Shown here piece after piece: positions 54,598 to 63,406 of a stretch of 64,000 nt of DNA. Numbering within the stretch: the stretch's first letter is position 1; each line of letters opens with the position of its first letter. Below the pieces are notes generated by a model that saw only the letters and a program-made list of their open reading frames with translations, was not told the DNA's origin and made no database searches. Made by a program: the position numbers and the translations under genes. The stretch comes from Marinobacter nauticus (GTDB taxonomy: Bacteria > Pseudomonadota > Gammaproteobacteria > Enterobacterales > Shewanellaceae). The DNA lies in assembly GCF_019801015.1 (NCBI RefSeq), contig NZ_JAHVJZ010000005.1:248001-312000 (forward strand). Direction: 5' to 3'.

Positions 54598-55113
54598 GTG
54601 GCTCTTGAACCCATTCTGATATTCGTCGCCCTGATCACCCTCTATCTGGCTTACAAGTCCCGCCAGTTCCAGAAAGAACATAAGGCGGCCAATGCCGAAG
54701 CGGAAACCCTGCTCAATGGGCTGGAAATGACAGCCCGGGCCGAATGCGAAGGGTGGAAACCGGAAAACGATCCCGATCCGGAAACCAAAGCGGCCATGAA
54801 AGTGGGGCTGAACGCGGCATTCGAATACGGCAGTGGCCTGAAGGGGGAAAGCCAGAAGCCCGACTCCCGTGAAATCCGAACCCTGCTGAGCGATTTTCTT
54901 GAAGGCGCCAGCAAGGCCCATGGTCATGAAACCTGGCCGCTGTATCATCGCGCGCTGCACTGCGCCCTGCTGCTGGGACAAAAAGCCAGTCAGCCCAAAA
55001 TGGCCGAGCGCATCGCCGAGCAGGAGAGCCGCCTGCGCACCGCCCTGAAAGCGGGTCAGGCACCACTCTCTCCCGACAATCCGGCCAATCCGGACTACCA
55101 GGAAAAAACCTGA
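54598..55113 (+). CDS. Hypothetical protein with N-terminal membrane anchor
   Basis: A 171-residue protein starting with GTG (GGGAG 7 bp upstream). The first hydrophobic helix (LIFVALITLYLAYKS) is an uncleaved anchor; the remainder is a helical, charged cytoplasmic domain (EAETLLNGLEMTARAECEGW, LLSDFLEGASKAHGHETWP). No domain recognised. It shares a terminator with the convergent BCCT gene. Confidence 0.65.
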   Translation: MALEPILIFVALITLYLAYKSRQFQKEHKAANAEAETLLNGLEMTARAECEGWKPENDPDPETKAAMKVGLNAAFEYGSGLKGESQKPDSREIRTLLSDFLEGASKAHGHETWPLYHRALHCALLLGQKASQPKMAERIAEQESRLRTALKAGQAPLSPDNPANPDYQEKT

Positions 55114-55118
55114 GCGAG

Positions 55119-55148
55119 AAAAAAGGGCGGCCCGATGGCCGCCCTTTT
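55119..55148. terminator. Bidirectional terminator
   Basis: AAAAAAGGGCGGCC-CGAT-GGCCGCCCTTTTT, shared by the hypothetical gene (+) and the first BCCT gene (-). Confidence 0.92.
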
Positions 55149-55150
55149 TG

Positions 55151-57118
55151 TTACTCCCGCACCACGTGCAGGAAGTGCAGATGCTTCTCGTACTGATCGA
55201 GAATGTCGCCCAGAACCTGTTCCCGGCTCCAGCCCATCACATCGTAATCCTGGCCACCTTCGCGCAAATGCACCTCAGCACGATAGTAGTGGTGGTTATC
55301 GCGCTCGCTCATATCACCCAGCTCAAATGCTGGGCGCAGATAGGACGCCAGCCGCACCTCGTACTCAAAGTCCATTTCGCTGCCGAGCTTAACCTCCAGC
55401 CGCAGCCTGGAGCGATCGCTGTCCTGATGGATCTGAGCGGTCACGCCACGACGGGCCAGTTCTTCGCTCAGGGTCTCCATTACCGGCTTAACGTCGCTCT
55501 CGATAAAGTCCTCCACACTGCTGCTGGGCGGGAACTCCATCATGGTGCCAAGCCGTTGCTGCCAGGGCACCGGATTGCGCGCCACTCTGGGTGCCAGGTT
55601 GGCGCTCTGCTGACTGGCCTTTTTCTGCCAGTCCAGACGCAGTGCCTGCAGCAAGCCATAGGCCGCCACCAGCAGAATCACGGCAAACGGCATGGCACTG
55701 GCAATGGTGGCGGTCTGCAACGCAGCCAGGCCACCAGCCAGCAGCAATACCATCGCCACCAGGCCGATCAGGGCGGCCCAGTATATGCGCTGCCACAGCG
55801 GCGAATCTTCACGGCCACCGGAAGCCAGCATATCCACGACCAGCGAGCCGGAATCCGCCGACGTCACAAAGAACACCACCACCATAAACATCGCCACCAC
55901 CGACAGCACACCGGAGAAGGGGAACTGCTCAAGGAAGTGGAACAGCGCCAGGGACGCGTCCGCACTGATCACCTCGCCCAACGCCTGCTGACCCTGATTG
56001 AGTACCAGATCGATGGCGGAGTTACCAAACACCGTCATCCAGGCCAGAGTAAAGCCCGCCGGCACAAACAGCACACCGGTAACAAACTGGCGGATGGTGC
56101 GGCCACGGGAGATGCGGGCGATAAACAGGCCCACAAAGGGCGACCAGGACAGCCACCAGCCCCAGTACAGCAAGGTCCAGCCCCCCAGCCAGGCCTTGGG
56201 TTCGTAGGCATAGAGGTTAAAGGTTTTGCCCACCATATCGGCCAGATAGCCCCCGGTGTTCTGCACAAACATCTGCAGGATCAGCACCGTCGGCCCCACC
56301 AGCAGCACCATCAGCATCAGAGCAACCGCCAACACCAGATTGAGTTCGGACAAACGGCGTACGCCTTTTTCCAGGCCTGTTGCCACCGAGATGGTGGCCA
56401 GCAGCATGATGCCGAGGATCAGACTGACCTGAACACCCGTGCTGATGGTCACGCCGAACAGGTGAGACAGTCCGCTGTTGATCTGCAGTACCCCGTAGCC
56501 CAGCGAGGTGGCCACCCCGAATACCGTGCTCAGCACCGCAAACGTATCCACCGCATGGCCAATCGGGCCATAGATGCGTTCACCAATCAGCGGATAAAGT
56601 GCGGAGCGGAGGGTCAGCGGCAAGCCCTGACGGTAGGCGAAGAAGGCCAGGATCAGCGCCACAATGGCGTAGATCGCCCAGGCATGCAGCCCCCAGTGGA
56701 AGAAGGTGAGCTTCATCGCCTCCTTGGCCGCTTCCACCGTTCCGGCTGGCGCGTCCGGCGGACTCATAAAATGCATCACCGGCTCGGCCACCCCGAAGAA
56801 CATCAGGCCGATCCCCATCCCCGCGGAAAACAGCATGGCAAACCAGGAGCCATCATTGAACTGCGGTTCGGCGTGATCCGGGCCCAGCTTAATGGCGCCA
56901 AAACGGGACATACCCAGATAAGCGACAAACACCAGAATGGACGCCACGGTGGCCACATAAAACCAGCTGGTGTTGTCGAACAGCCAGCTCTGCAGGCCGG
57001 ATGCCTGCTCACCAAAGGACTCAGGAAAAAACGCCGCGAGGGCAACCAGAATAAAGATAAGTGCGCTGGCACCGGTAAACACCGGGTGCTGCCAGGCAGG
57101 TCGAGCGGAACGCTCCAC
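55151..57118 (-). CDS. BCCT family betaine/choline transporter, copy 1
   Basis: 655 residues from a GTG at 57118 with AAGGAG 7 bp upstream; an ATG at 57139 is possible but has no ribosome-binding site. Twelve membrane segments; the BCCT signature is WTLLYWGWWLSWSPFVGLFIARISRGRTIR. The substrate loop reads AGMGIGLMFFGVAEP; the Gly replacing the Asp of E. coli BetT suggests sodium-coupled betaine uptake as in BetP. A cytoplasmic domain of about 150 residues follows the last helix, as in BetT. Lies 75 bp downstream of copy 2. Confidence 0.88.
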   Translation of the reverse strand: MERSARPAWQHPVFTGASALIFILVALAAFFPESFGEQASGLQSWLFDNTSWFYVATVASILVFVAYLGMSRFGAIKLGPDHAEPQFNDGSWFAMLFSAGMGIGLMFFGVAEPVMHFMSPPDAPAGTVEAAKEAMKLTFFHWGLHAWAIYAIVALILAFFAYRQGLPLTLRSALYPLIGERIYGPIGHAVDTFAVLSTVFGVATSLGYGVLQINSGLSHLFGVTISTGVQVSLILGIMLLATISVATGLEKGVRRLSELNLVLAVALMLMVLLVGPTVLILQMFVQNTGGYLADMVGKTFNLYAYEPKAWLGGWTLLYWGWWLSWSPFVGLFIARISRGRTIRQFVTGVLFVPAGFTLAWMTVFGNSAIDLVLNQGQQALGEVISADASLALFHFLEQFPFSGVLSVVAMFMVVVFFVTSADSGSLVVDMLASGGREDSPLWQRIYWAALIGLVAMVLLLAGGLAALQTATIASAMPFAVILLVAAYGLLQALRLDWQKKASQQSANLAPRVARNPVPWQQRLGTMMEFPPSSSVEDFIESDVKPVMETLSEELARRGVTAQIHQDSDRSRLRLEVKLGSEMDFEYEVRLASYLRPAFELGDMSERDNHHYYRAEVHLREGGQDYDVMGWSREQVLGDILDQYEKHLHFLHVVRE

Positions 57119-57154
57119 AATCACTCTCCTTGTTGTCATTTATTGTTGTAATAC

Positions 57155-57176
57155 GGCGCCGCCTCCTGGCGGCGCC
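57155..57176 (-). promoter_or_regulatory. Strong hairpin between the two BCCT genes
   Basis: GGCGCCGCC-AGGA-GGCGGCGCC forms a 9-bp perfect stem with a 4-nt loop; no U tract follows. It may lower or set expression of the downstream copy rather than terminate fully. Confidence 0.5.
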
Positions 57177-57193
57177 ATCGGGCGATAATGCCC

Positions 57194-59167
57194 TTATTCG
57201 CGAACCACGTGCAGGAAGTGCAGATGCTTCTCGTACTGGTCGAGAATGTCGCCCAGAACCTGTTCCCGGCTCCAGCCCATCACATCGTAGTCCTGACCGC
57301 CTTCGCGCAGGTGCACCTCCGCACGGAAGTACTTGCTCTCCTCGTCATCGTCCTCTTCGGTCAACACAAAGGAGGGGCGCAGGTAGGCGCGGGGACGCAC
57401 TTCGTACTCAAAGTCCATCTCCTCACCAAACAGCACTTCCAACCGGGTTTCGTGGGTTTCATCATTCTTCAGCAGATTGACTTCCACACCCTGTTTGCGC
57501 AGCTCAAGCAGCATCTCCTCCATGGCCGGATACACCACCTCTTCAATAAAGCGGTTAACGTGTGAACGGCGGGGGAACTGCATGGTATTACGCAGACGAC
57601 GCTGCCAGGGCACCGGGTTGCGGGTCACCCGGGGGGCCAGGTTAGCGGCCTGCTGGCTGTCCTTCTTGTGCAGGTCAACCCGCAGCGCTTCCAGCAAGCC
57701 GTAAGCGGCCACCATCAGCACCACGGAGAATGGCAGCGCACTGGCAATGGCTGCCGTCTGCAACGCGGATAAGCCACCGGCCATCAACAACACCACAGCC
57801 ACGATGCCCATGGTGCTGGCCCAGTAGATGCGCTGCCACAGCGGCGTCTTGTCGTTACCGCCAGAGGCCAGCATGTCGACCACCAGCGAGCCGGAGTCCG
57901 CGGAGGTGACAAAGAACACCACCACCATCAGCATGGCAATGGCGGACAGCAGGGCCGAGAACGGGAACTGCTCCAGGAACACAAACAGCGCCAGCGCCGA
58001 ATCCTGACTGATGACATCCCCCAGTTGGGTCATGCCCTGATGGAGAATCATATCGATGGCGGTATTACCGAACACGGTCATCCAGGCCAGGGTAAAGCCC
58101 GCCGGCACAAACAGCACGCCCATCACAAACTGGCGGATGGTACGGCCTCGGGAGATCCGGGCGATAAACATGCCGACAAACGGTGACCAGGAGATCCACC
58201 AACCCCAGTAGAACAGCGTCCAGCCACCGAGCCAGTCGGTCGGATCGTAGGCATAGAGGTTGAAGGTTTTGCTGACAATCTCAGACAGATAACTGCCGGT
58301 GTTCTCAACGAACGTCTGGAGCAGCAGAACCGTCGGCCCCAGGATCAAAATCAGACCCATCAAACCCACGGCCAGCAGCAGGTTCAGCTCAGACAGGCGG
58401 CGAATCCCTTTTTCCAGGCCGGACACCACAGAAAGGGTGGCCAGTGCCGTGATGCCGATGATCAGCACCACCTGGACATTTTCATTCACCGGAACGTCAA
58501 ACAGGTGATGCAGACCGCTGTTGACCTGCAGCACACCAAAGCCCAGGGAAGTCGCCACACCGAACACCGTGCCGATGATGGCGAAGATGTCCACGGCATG
58601 ACCGATGGGGCCGTAAATTTTGTCCCCAATCAGCGGGTACAGGGCAGACCGCAGGGTCAGCGGCAAGCCATGACGGTAGGCGAAGAAAGCCAGAATCAGG
58701 GCCACGATGGCGTAGATCGCCCAAGCGTGCAGGCCCCAGTGGAAGAAGGTGAGCTTCATCGCCTCTTTGGCGGCTTCAATGGTGCCAGGGTCACCGACCG
58801 GGGGGGCCATAAAGTGCATCACCGGCTCCGCCACGCCGAAGAACATCAGCCCGATGCCCATCCCGGCGGAAAACAGCATGGCGAACCAGGATTTGTTGTT
58901 GAAGGCCGGTTCGGCGTGATCCGGGCCCAGCTTGATGTCACCGAAGCGGGATAAGCCCAGGAAGGCAACGTAGAGCAGGATCAGGGCGACGGTCAGGACG
59001 TAGAACCAACCGGCGTTGGCAATGATGTTGGCCTGGATGGCGCTGAATTGCTCAGCGGCGGGTTCAGGAAACAGGGCAGCGTACCCGACCAGAGCCAGGA
59101 TAAGGGCCGTCGACCACGCAAAAACGGGTCGGTTTAATGTTGAGCGCTTACTGGGCGCATCAGACAT
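57194..59167 (-). CDS. BCCT family betaine/choline transporter, copy 2
   Basis: 657 residues; paralogue of copy 1, with the same AGMGIGLMFFGVAEP loop, 12 membrane helices and long C-terminal domain. The last 40 residues (ending YEKHLHFLHVVRE) are nearly identical to copy 1 in protein and DNA. AAGGAGG precedes the ATG. First gene of the pair. The different segments between the copies (for example the VPVNEN versus VTISTG loop) may reflect different substrates or osmotic set points. Confidence 0.88.
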   Translation of the reverse strand: MSDAPSKRSTLNRPVFAWSTALILALVGYAALFPEPAAEQFSAIQANIIANAGWFYVLTVALILLYVAFLGLSRFGDIKLGPDHAEPAFNNKSWFAMLFSAGMGIGLMFFGVAEPVMHFMAPPVGDPGTIEAAKEAMKLTFFHWGLHAWAIYAIVALILAFFAYRHGLPLTLRSALYPLIGDKIYGPIGHAVDIFAIIGTVFGVATSLGFGVLQVNSGLHHLFDVPVNENVQVVLIIGITALATLSVVSGLEKGIRRLSELNLLLAVGLMGLILILGPTVLLLQTFVENTGSYLSEIVSKTFNLYAYDPTDWLGGWTLFYWGWWISWSPFVGMFIARISRGRTIRQFVMGVLFVPAGFTLAWMTVFGNTAIDMILHQGMTQLGDVISQDSALALFVFLEQFPFSALLSAIAMLMVVVFFVTSADSGSLVVDMLASGGNDKTPLWQRIYWASTMGIVAVVLLMAGGLSALQTAAIASALPFSVVLMVAAYGLLEALRVDLHKKDSQQAANLAPRVTRNPVPWQRRLRNTMQFPRRSHVNRFIEEVVYPAMEEMLLELRKQGVEVNLLKNDETHETRLEVLFGEEMDFEYEVRPRAYLRPSFVLTEEDDDEESKYFRAEVHLREGGQDYDVMGWSREQVLGDILDQYEKHLHFLHVVRE

Positions 59168-59628
59168 GGTTCCTCCTTTGCTTCAGACTCTGAAGCGTGA
59201 GCTTCAGTACAGCATGTCGGCGCCAGACGGGATCGACTAACAGCCCGAAAAAACAAAAGGGAGATGCAAGGAAATGAAAAGAACCGGGTAAGAAACCCCA
59301 ATTGATCGCATCGCTCGAACCGCGTCGGCGCATTGTAGGCGATCCGATCCGGGGTATGCGCCCGCACCGCACCACAAGGTGTTGGGGTTCAGCCCAGCAA
59401 GGACCAAACGAAGAGAATTCGCGCAACAGTATGAACAATCGACACCTTTGGCGCAAACCGGCAGCTCACTTACGGGGCATGGGACTCCTTCTCAGTCTAG
59501 ACAACGAGACATGAATCACATTTCTCTGTATGAAAACAGTAGAGAGCCTCACAAAGTGACCGGTGCCTGATTGCCTCCGGTGACCGACTGCTAGGCTTGG
59601 GATCTTCTCTTCAAACGGTGTGGTCAAA
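59168..59628. other. 461-bp gene-free gap between divergent BCCT and hypothetical genes
   Basis: The gap holds the BCCT ribosome-binding site and a GAAGC-GTGA-GCTTC hairpin (59193-59206). I see no convincing gene, repeat or full operator here. It must hold promoters in both directions but no element matched a consensus well. Confidence 0.4.
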
Positions 59629-60075
59629 ATGAAACTGATGCGAACGTTGGGCTCCAAGTGGGCCGTCGCCGAACTGGCCGAAGCGCTCAGCGCCGAACTC
59701 GCCAAAGAGATGGAGATCCACCGTTTTTTCGCTGGCGCGACCACCCTGGACCAGGTCGCCGATAAGATCGTCACCGTGACTCTGGCCGAAGCCCCGGAGT
59801 TACTGAAAGAGGGGGTGGACGAGTGGAATCTGCTGCCGGTGCTCTCCATCGCGTTTCAGTCGATGGTGCTGAAAAGCCTGCAGGGGGAACGGCTGGACCA
59901 GGCAGAGCATCTGATCATCCCCCTGACCCGCTATTTTGCCGATAAACCGGACCCGGAAGACCTTCCGGCACCCTATCGGGAGATGAAAGCGCGGATCCGG
60001 GGCCTGTATCAGAAATGGGATGAGGCCAAGACCGCTCAGCGCAATGCCAGCCGCAATATGATGCGCCCGTCCTGA
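59629..60075 (+). CDS. Hypothetical helical protein
   Basis: A 148-residue cytoplasmic protein from the ATG at 59629 (a GTG at 59620 would add three residues). The sequence is helix-rich (VAELAEALSAELAKEMEIHRFFAG, LLKEGVDEWNLLPVLSIAFQSMVLKSL), with no signal peptide or membrane segment. I do not recognise a family. It ends 9 bp from the convergent modC. Confidence 0.6.
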   Translation: MKLMRTLGSKWAVAELAEALSAELAKEMEIHRFFAGATTLDQVADKIVTVTLAEAPELLKEGVDEWNLLPVLSIAFQSMVLKSLQGERLDQAEHLIIPLTRYFADKPDPEDLPAPYREMKARIRGLYQKWDEAKTAQRNASRNMMRPS

Positions 60076-60084
60076 ACCGCTGCC

Positions 60085-60897
60085 TCAGTCCCGCCCTTTC
60101 AGCCAGGCCGGGTTGCTGACCAGACCCACGGTCTGGTTGGCTTCAAAGTCCGGTGCAAAGTCGTCCAACTGCAACACCAGCTCGCCGGTGTCCTGATTGT
60201 AACTCAGCACCCGGCCATGGCCGCGGCGACGCGGCAGGTGTTGGCCAATCTCCTCCGGACCGCCAACCCGCTCAATGCACCCCTCGCTCATGGTGATGAT
60301 GGGGTCACACAAGTGCAGCGTCTCCGACACCGAATGGCTGATAAACAACATAGGGATTTGGCGGGATACCCGGGCCAGAAACGCCATCAGATGCTGACGG
60401 CTGGCCAGATCCAGCGCCGCCAGTGGCTCATCCAGCAACAACAGGCGGGGTGAAGCTGCCAGGGCACGGGCGATCGCCACCCGCTGACGCTGGCCCGCCG
60501 AGAGAGAGGGCGCGGGCTGATCCAACAGTTCGCTGAACTGACAGGCATCCGCCAGCTCTTCAATGCCAAACAGCGGCTGAGGGGCCTGCTGTTGCGCCAG
60601 CTTCAGGTTCTGACGAACCGTCAGGTGGGGAAACAGCCGACTGTCCTGAAACACCACGCCAATGCGGCGATGCTCCGGCAGCACAAACACCCGCTGCTCG
60701 GTGTCCTGCAGCACTTCGCCGTTCAGCACGATGCGTCCCTTCAGGCCCCGTTCCAGGCCGCAAAGGGCCCGAAACAAGCTGGTTTTTCCGACGCCAGAGG
60801 GACCAAATACCCCGAGGATGCCGGTCACCGGCACGGACAGTTGCAGGTCGAAGGCGAATTCACCCAGTTGCCCTTTTAGATCGAGCTCCAGACTCAC
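60085..60897 (-). CDS. modC: Molybdate ABC transporter ATP-binding protein ModC, short form
   Basis: 270 residues, starting with GTG 8 bp after AAGGAG. Walker A GPSGVGKTS, signature LSAGQRQRVAIARAL and Walker B LLLLDEPLAALD are intact, followed by the SHSVSE switch region. E. coli ModC has about 352 residues including a C-terminal Mop domain that senses molybdate; here only a short strand-rich tail (VLQLDDFAPDF) remains, so feedback inhibition may be lost. Last gene of the mod operon. Confidence 0.9.
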   Translation of the reverse strand: MSLELDLKGQLGEFAFDLQLSVPVTGILGVFGPSGVGKTSLFRALCGLERGLKGRIVLNGEVLQDTEQRVFVLPEHRRIGVVFQDSRLFPHLTVRQNLKLAQQQAPQPLFGIEELADACQFSELLDQPAPSLSAGQRQRVAIARALAASPRLLLLDEPLAALDLASRQHLMAFLARVSRQIPMLFISHSVSETLHLCDPIITMSEGCIERVGGPEEIGQHLPRRRGHGRVLSYNQDTGELVLQLDDFAPDFEANQTVGLVSNPAWLKGRD

Positions 60898-60909
60898 TGA
60901 GCGTACTCC

Positions 60910-61599
60910 TTACCAGTAACCCCAGGCGCGTTTGCGCCTGTCCATGCCAACATAAATAAACAGCAGCAGCGCCAAAGAGGTGGCCAGCATCAGGCCCGCC
61001 AGCATATGGGCACTGGCGTAATCCAGCGCTTCAACGTGCTCAAACAGCGCAATGGCGATCACCTGGGTTTCCCCGGGAATGTTGCCGCCAATCATCAACA
61101 CCACACCAAACTCGCCCAGGGTATGCGCAAAACCCAGCATGCCCGCCAGCACAAAGCTGTGACGGGTCATCGGGAATACCACGTAGTGGAATCGCTTCCA
61201 GCGACTCATGCCCAGCGTTGCGGCGGCCTCCAGCTCCCCTTTGCCCAGAGTGGCAAAGCTCGACTGCAGCGGCTGCACCACGAAAGGCAGAGAGTAGATC
61301 ATCGAACCGATGACCAAGCCGGTAAAGGAAAACGCCAGGGTGGTGCCGGTCATCGCCTGCACCCACTGCCCGGGCAGATAAAGGGGAGAAAACAGCAGCA
61401 ACAGATAAAAGCCCAGTACCGTGGGGGGCAGGATCAGCGGCAGGGCCACCAACGCTTCCACCATCGGGCGCCAGCGCGCCCGGCTGTGGGCCAGCCACCA
61501 GGCCAAAGGCGGGGTCACCACCAGCAGCAACATGGTGCTGATGGCAGCCAGTTTCAGTGTGATCCAGAGGGCTTCAAGATCAGAGGGATTGATGGTCAT
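60910..61599 (-). CDS. modB: Molybdate ABC transporter permease ModB
   Basis: A 229-residue membrane permease with five helices and the coupling loop EAAATLGMSRWKRFHYVVFP. GFAHTLGEFGVVLMIGGNIPGETQVIAIALFEHVE is characteristic of ModB. It overlaps modA by 20 bp. Confidence 0.93.
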   Translation of the reverse strand: MTINPSDLEALWITLKLAAISTMLLLVVTPPLAWWLAHSRARWRPMVEALVALPLILPPTVLGFYLLLLFSPLYLPGQWVQAMTGTTLAFSFTGLVIGSMIYSLPFVVQPLQSSFATLGKGELEAAATLGMSRWKRFHYVVFPMTRHSFVLAGMLGFAHTLGEFGVVLMIGGNIPGETQVIAIALFEHVEALDYASAHMLAGLMLATSLALLLFIYVGMDRRKRAWGYW

Positions 61600-62332
61600 C
61601 CGGGATCGCGTATCCAGCTTGGGACAGAAGTTCGTCCTGGGCCATAAGGTAATCCAGCAGCGCCCGGGCTTCCGCCGGGTGCGCGCTGCGCGTCAGCACC
61701 ACCGCCTGCTGCCGCAGACTGTCGTGCCATTGAGGGGGCACCAGCCAGTACTCACTGTCGGGCACACCGGCCTGGCGCAATTGCGCCAGCGCCACCAGGC
61801 CTGCGGGCACATTGCCACTTTGCACGTACTGGAAGGTTTGCAGGATGTTGTTGCCCCGCACGATATTGCCTCTCAACCTGTCGAGGATATCAAGATGTTC
61901 GCCGACTTGCTCGGCTGCCGCACCATAAGGGGCAATACGGGGATTGGCGATGGCCAGACGGCCCTGCCATTGGCGCAGGGTGGTTTCATCCGGACGCTCT
62001 CCCGGCACCCAGAACGCCAGCAGACCCACGGCGTAATCGTTCAGCGTGTCCGCTTCCGCCAGCCCCTTCTCAACCAGCAGAGCAGGCCGCTCGTTATCGG
62101 CCGCCAGGAACAGATCATAGGGCGCGCCGTGGAGGATTTGGGTGTACAGGGCGCCGGTCGCCCCCGAGGAGATTTGAACCTGAATGCCGGTGTCGTTCGT
62201 GAACCCTTTGGCTGCCTGCTCCAGGGTGGACTTAAAGTTCGCGGCCACCGCCACGGTGACCGTGGCCGCCTGCACCGGCATCACCAATCCGAGTAAACAC
62301 AATACTGAACAACGTCTGAGCCATCGAATCAT
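61580..62332 (-). CDS. modA: Molybdate ABC transporter substrate-binding protein ModA
   Basis: A 250-residue periplasmic protein with signal peptide (MIRWLRRCSVLCLLGLVMPVQA) and the ModA start VTVAVAANFKSTLEQAAKGF; SSGATGALYTQILHGAPYDLFLAAD binds the oxyanion. AGGAGG precedes the ATG, which overlaps the upstream regulator's stop (ATGA). Distinct from TupA, so the cell carries separate Mo and W uptake systems. Confidence 0.93.
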   Translation of the reverse strand: MIRWLRRCSVLCLLGLVMPVQAATVTVAVAANFKSTLEQAAKGFTNDTGIQVQISSGATGALYTQILHGAPYDLFLAADNERPALLVEKGLAEADTLNDYAVGLLAFWVPGERPDETTLRQWQGRLAIANPRIAPYGAAAEQVGEHLDILDRLRGNIVRGNNILQTFQYVQSGNVPAGLVALAQLRQAGVPDSEYWLVPPQWHDSLRQQAVVLTRSAHPAEARALLDYLMAQDELLSQAGYAIPDDHQSL

Positions 62333-63057
62333 GCCACCTCCTTGGTGGGTTTGGCGCGGAACAGGTCATAGTGACGCCGCGCATCGGCCCCCAACCGGGC
62401 TTTCAGGGCAGCGTAATCACACAACTCTAATGCGCCGTAATGATTGATAACGATACCTTGTTCGCAAAGCTCGGTAATCACCTTGCTGCAGTACTGTCGT
62501 GTGCTGCCGGTCACGGAACACAGCTCTTCGATGGTGATTTTGATGGCGCACTCATTTCGTCGCAGCTTGGCAGAGAAGATCATCGCCAGCGTCATCAAAA
62601 GGTGCTCTTTCTTACTTAATATGGACCTGAGAATTAGATGGTCTTCCGCCATCCTCGAATATCGGTGTTTCTTCTCCAGATAGAACTCGAGGAAGCCATT
62701 ATTTTTCCGGCAGATATCATAAATAAGATCCTTGCCGACCCATTCAATAATTGTGCACTCCAACGCACGATAACCCACATTGTGATCAGCGCCACTTGTG
62801 GTTCCACTGGAAAAGAGAAACTGATCAGAAAATAACAGCTCCGTGCTCGAGACATTGCCGTCATGAAAGCTGATCTGGCGCATCAGAGTGCCCTGGCGCA
62901 CCAATGCCAGTCCCACGCACTCGGTCGCGGGACAGAGGGTTTCCCCCTTATCCAGCTTCAGAATCTGTGCTCGTTGTACCAGGGTGTCGACCACCCCAAC
63001 ATCCAGGCCCAGTGCGCGTAAGCGCACCGGCAGGGCCTGCTCCCCCCGGTTCATCAT
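62329..63057 (-). CDS. Crp/Fnr-like regulator co-transcribed with modABC
   Basis: 242 residues from the ATG at 63057 (GGAGG upstream; the next codon is also ATG). Residues 10-130 form a cyclic-nucleotide-binding-like barrel (LKLDKGETLCPATECVGLALVRQGTLMRQI), and the C-terminus holds a winged helix (ITIEELCSVTGSTRQYCSKVITELCEQGIV). The N-terminal [4Fe-4S] Cys cluster of FNR is absent. A longer frame to 63126 would begin at the transcription start of the sigma-54 promoter, so it is unlikely. Probably regulates molybdenum or anaerobic genes; ligand unknown. Confidence 0.82.
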   Translation of the reverse strand: MMNRGEQALPVRLRALGLDVGVVDTLVQRAQILKLDKGETLCPATECVGLALVRQGTLMRQISFHDGNVSSTELLFSDQFLFSSGTTSGADHNVGYRALECTIIEWVGKDLIYDICRKNNGFLEFYLEKKHRYSRMAEDHLILRSILSKKEHLLMTLAMIFSAKLRRNECAIKITIEELCSVTGSTRQYCSKVITELCEQGIVINHYGALELCDYAALKARLGADARRHYDLFRAKPTKEVA

Positions 63058-63138
63058 GAGGCCTCCCCCTGTATCAGAGAGGCAGGGTATCGGCCCCACT
63101 ACTGTCATAAAGTGACTCAGGTTCAATTTGTCCTAACA

Positions 63139-63154
63139 GGCATTTCAGGTGCCA
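63139..63154 (-). promoter_or_regulatory. Sigma-54 promoter for Crp-like/modABC operon
   Basis: Minus-strand TGGCACCTGAAATGCC has a perfect TGGCAC -24 element and GG-N10-GC spacing; the -12 is ATGCC rather than TTGCA. It would start transcription near 63127, about 70 nt before the regulator's ATG. Confidence 0.7.
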
Positions 63155-63176
63155 CATTTTCTGATTTAGAAATTTT

Positions 63177-63193
63177 ATTATCAGGATCACAGA
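63177..63193 (+). promoter_or_regulatory. Weak CRP-like site upstream of multihaem cytochrome
   Basis: TATTATCAGGATCACAG resembles one good half (TCACA) and one poor half of a CRP site. About 215 bp upstream of the cytochrome ATG. In Shewanella, similar mtr/dms genes are CRP-controlled. Confidence 0.3.
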
Positions 63194-63324
63194 ACCGATT
63201 CACTGCCAGCCCAAATGCAAACAGGATGACATTCTGATTCCGCGTCCTTGAAGATAATTTCTTCCATCCCCGCCTCTGGGGAAAAATAATCTGGTTGAAG
63301 ACGGAATATCTGCGCCTCCCCCCG

Positions 63325-63343
63325 TTTTGTCAGGACGACAAAT
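63325..63343. promoter_or_regulatory. Inverted repeat TTTGTC-N5-GACAAA
   Basis: TTTTGTC-AGGAC-GACAAAT lies about 170 bp upstream of the mod sigma-54 promoter and 64 bp upstream of the cytochrome gene. Resembles the outer parts of the TTGTCCC-N4-GGGACAA repeats but with a shorter spacer. Confidence 0.4.
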
Positions 63344-63406
63344 ATAGGCAATGACCAACTGGAAATTTAAATAAGAACGGTTTTCATTTATTACGGTGGG
63401 CAACCG

